Program-made: the position numbers and the translations under genes
DNA from: Legionellaceae bacterium
GTDB taxonomy: Bacteria > Pseudomonadota > Gammaproteobacteria > Legionellales > Legionellaceae
Length of the DNA: 6,109 nt
NCBI GenBank assembly: GCA_023266075.1
Contig: JAHFRX010000095.1
Span: 1-6,109 of the forward strand
Direction: 5' to 3'
In this document: positions 4,843 through 6,109 of the stretch, in pieces
Layout of the letters: each line of letters begins with the position of its first letter
Numbering within the stretch: the stretch's first letter is position 1
The notes under the pieces: generated by a model
The model's input: only the letters and a program-made list of their open reading frames with translations
Database searches by the model: none
What the model was told of the DNA's origin: nothing

Positions 4843-5943
4843 GTGAAATTTTTGATTCCAACTGAGCCGGATGATGTTCATGCGATTTTTGTGAAGCTTG
4901 CATTAGAGCGGATGGGACATCAAGTGACGTTATTGTTTACGGCTGATCAGCCTACGCGCTTGCGAAATTCTATTTATATCGATACAAAACGGTATTACTG
5001 GCGAAGTGACGATCGTCATACAACGGTTGTTGAAAATGATTACGACGTGGTTTGGTGGCGTCGAGCACGAAAGCCTCATCTTCCTAAAGATGTTGTACAT
5101 CCAGATGATTATCAGTTTGTTGTGCGTGAGAATGCATTATTTTATGAGTCGTTCACACATACATTGGCACCTCATGCATGGTGGGTCAATACAAAAGAAT
5201 CAGCCAATCGTGCGAATTTTAAATTATTACAACTCAAATTAGCACAAGAATGTGGTTTACATATTCCTGTAACATTGTGTTCGAACGATCCTAAGGATAT
5301 CCGTCTCTTTTTGTTAAATCATGAGCTAGACGGTGTCGTGTACAAACCGTTATGTCCCAATTTTTGGTTTGAAGATAACTGTATAAAAATTGCGTATACA
5401 GCGAGAATTGGTTTTCTTGATTTACCCACAAATCAAGTGTTGCAGCATGCGCCAGGTATTTTCCAAAAAGAAGTTAAGAAAAAATATGAATTGCGTGTGA
5501 CGTGTTTTGGAAGACATCTTGTTGCCGCAAAGTTGAATTCTCAGGAGCATTCGGACGGATTAATTGACTGGCGTGCAATTCGAAAAGGAAAGTTAGAGAT
5601 CGAGCCTTATGAATTACCCAGTGCGTTACAAGACAAGATACGTGCATTGATGTATCGCTTGGGGATTGTTTTTGGTTCATTTGATTTTGTCGTGACACCC
5701 GAAGGTGAGTATGTGTTTCTTGAGGTGAATGAGCAAGGTCAATTTTTATGGATAGAAGAATATAACCCAGACTTTAAGATGCTTGATTTATTTGTGCATT
5801 TTTTAGTTTATCAAGGTTTGTCAGAAGCAATGATTTCAGCGCGACCAACGCATACGATTGCACAATATCAAGCTGAGATAGAGCCTATTTTTCAAGACAA
5901 TAGGTCAAAACACATTGATTTAAATAGTGCGCCGATGAGCTAG
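4843..5943 (+). CDS. MvdD-type ATP-grasp ligase, candidate RiPP maturase
   Basis: A 366-residue ATP-grasp enzyme of the type that forms ester or amide links between side chains of ribosomal peptides (microviridin MvdD/MvdC and other graspetide synthetases). Residues 1-115 fit the pre-ATP-grasp domain: MKFLIPTEPDD, GH at 25-26, and VWWRR at 70-74. The ATP-grasp part begins with the N116...A124-N-F-K127 helix and GLHIPVT (138-144). Candidate nucleotide and metal ligands are K168 in VYKP, K209, E216-x-R218, D281, and E294-x-N296, followed by GQFLWIE (299-305), a family hallmark. Nothing essential appears missing. It starts at GTG 4843 (an ATG at 4828 gives 5 more residues). It lies 66 bp after the second peptide gene, with a hairpin between, and 28 bp before a gene for an exported protein. 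Substrates are inferred from neighbours. A peptide-unrelated ligase is possible but less likely. Confidence 0.88.
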   Translation: MKFLIPTEPDDVHAIFVKLALERMGHQVTLLFTADQPTRLRNSIYIDTKRYYWRSDDRHTTVVENDYDVVWWRRARKPHLPKDVVHPDDYQFVVRENALFYESFTHTLAPHAWWVNTKESANRANFKLLQLKLAQECGLHIPVTLCSNDPKDIRLFLLNHELDGVVYKPLCPNFWFEDNCIKIAYTARIGFLDLPTNQVLQHAPGIFQKEVKKKYELRVTCFGRHLVAAKLNSQEHSDGLIDWRAIRKGKLEIEPYELPSALQDKIRALMYRLGIVFGSFDFVVTPEGEYVFLEVNEQGQFLWIEEYNPDFKMLDLFVHFLVYQGLSEAMISARPTHTIAQYQAEIEPIFQDNRSKHIDLNSAPMS

Positions 5944-5971
5944 AGCTTAGCGGTAACTACGGGAGATGCGA

Positions 5972-6109
5972 ATGTTGATACCTAGGATACGTCAAAATAT
6001 GCTTTTTTTTCTGACATTCGTTTCTTCATCGGTGATGGGGGAGTGTATTGATGTGTACGGTGTGGATGCAAAAGAAGGGCAAATTATTTTAAAGCAGTAT
6101 ACGCCTCAA
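5972..6109 (+). CDS. Start of an exported protein of unknown function (partial, runs off the window)
   Basis: The first 46 codons of a gene cut by the window end. GGGAG (5961-5965) stands six bases before the ATG. The N-terminus has basic residues R5 and R7, then a hydrophobic core about 10-22 (MLFFLTFVSSSVM) and a plausible signal peptidase I site after V21-M-G23. The Cys at 25 is preceded by Glu, so this is not a lipoprotein signal. The mature part begins ECIDVYGVDAKEGQ, which I do not recognise. It is only 28 bp after the ATP-grasp gene and in the same direction, so it is probably part of the operon. Roles in export, processing or immunity are possible, none of them shown. Confidence 0.7.
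   Translation, partial: MLIPRIRQNMLFFLTFVSSSVMGECIDVYGVDAKEGQIILKQYTPQ

Noticed and set aside
4681..4881. 66-codon minus-strand frame across the end of peptide 2 and the start of the ATP-grasp gene
   Set aside because: It crosses two supported plus-strand genes and the hairpin, and has no recognisable features.
1..6109. CRISPR array, tRNA, rRNA, or insertion sequence
   Set aside because: No regularly spaced repeats, tRNA-like cloverleaf, rRNA signature or transposase frame was seen on either strand.

Overview
The window looks like a chromosomal stretch of a moderately AT-rich gammaproteobacterium. The best evidence is an Hda protein that follows the Escherichia coli family pattern end to end and an Hsp33 of the same type. 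The pairing of a CDP-alcohol phosphatidyltransferase with hda, and the general look of the proteins, suggest Legionellales or a relative. That placement is an inference, not something the sequence proves.

Layout. (1) 15-1160, plus: a stand-alone ATPase with an AAA_14-type ATP-binding domain and a C-terminal DUF4143 domain. (2) 1162-2058, minus: the redox-regulated chaperone Hsp33 (hslO), convergent with the first gene and 1 bp from it. (3) 2202-2768 and 2765-3460, plus: a two-gene operon with an ATGA overlap, encoding a membrane CDP-alcohol phosphatidyltransferase and Hda, the replication-initiation regulator. (4) 3475-4131, minus: an XRE-type helix-turn-helix regulator fused to an S24/LexA-like domain. 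(5) 4132-4395: an AT-rich divergent control region with several inverted repeats. (6) 4396-6109, plus: a compact accessory operon. It holds two short precursor-like peptides (62 and 53 aa), a 366-aa MvdD-type ATP-grasp enzyme, and the start of a gene for an exported protein that runs off the window.

The accessory operon is the main interest. The two peptides are different overall but share an ungapped leader pattern ending in a double glycine, and an ungapped 14-residue C-terminal pattern rich in Asp/Glu. The enzyme downstream has the motifs of ATP-grasp ligases that cross-link ribosomal peptides by ester or amide bonds (microviridins and other graspetides). The leaders lack the microviridin PFFARFL motif, so this looks like a different, possibly undescribed graspetide-like family.

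Proposed working model (inference): the divergent XRE/S24 regulator controls the operon through the inverted repeat between the genes. The two precursors are translated from their own good ribosome binding sites. A perfect 12-bp hairpin separates them from the enzyme gene and may set the ratio of precursor to enzyme. The ATP-grasp protein modifies the cores, and a double-glycine protease and exporter, not seen here, would release the products. The signal-peptide protein at the window edge may act in export, processing or immunity. No tRNA, rRNA, CRISPR array, insertion sequence or clear rho-independent terminator was found.
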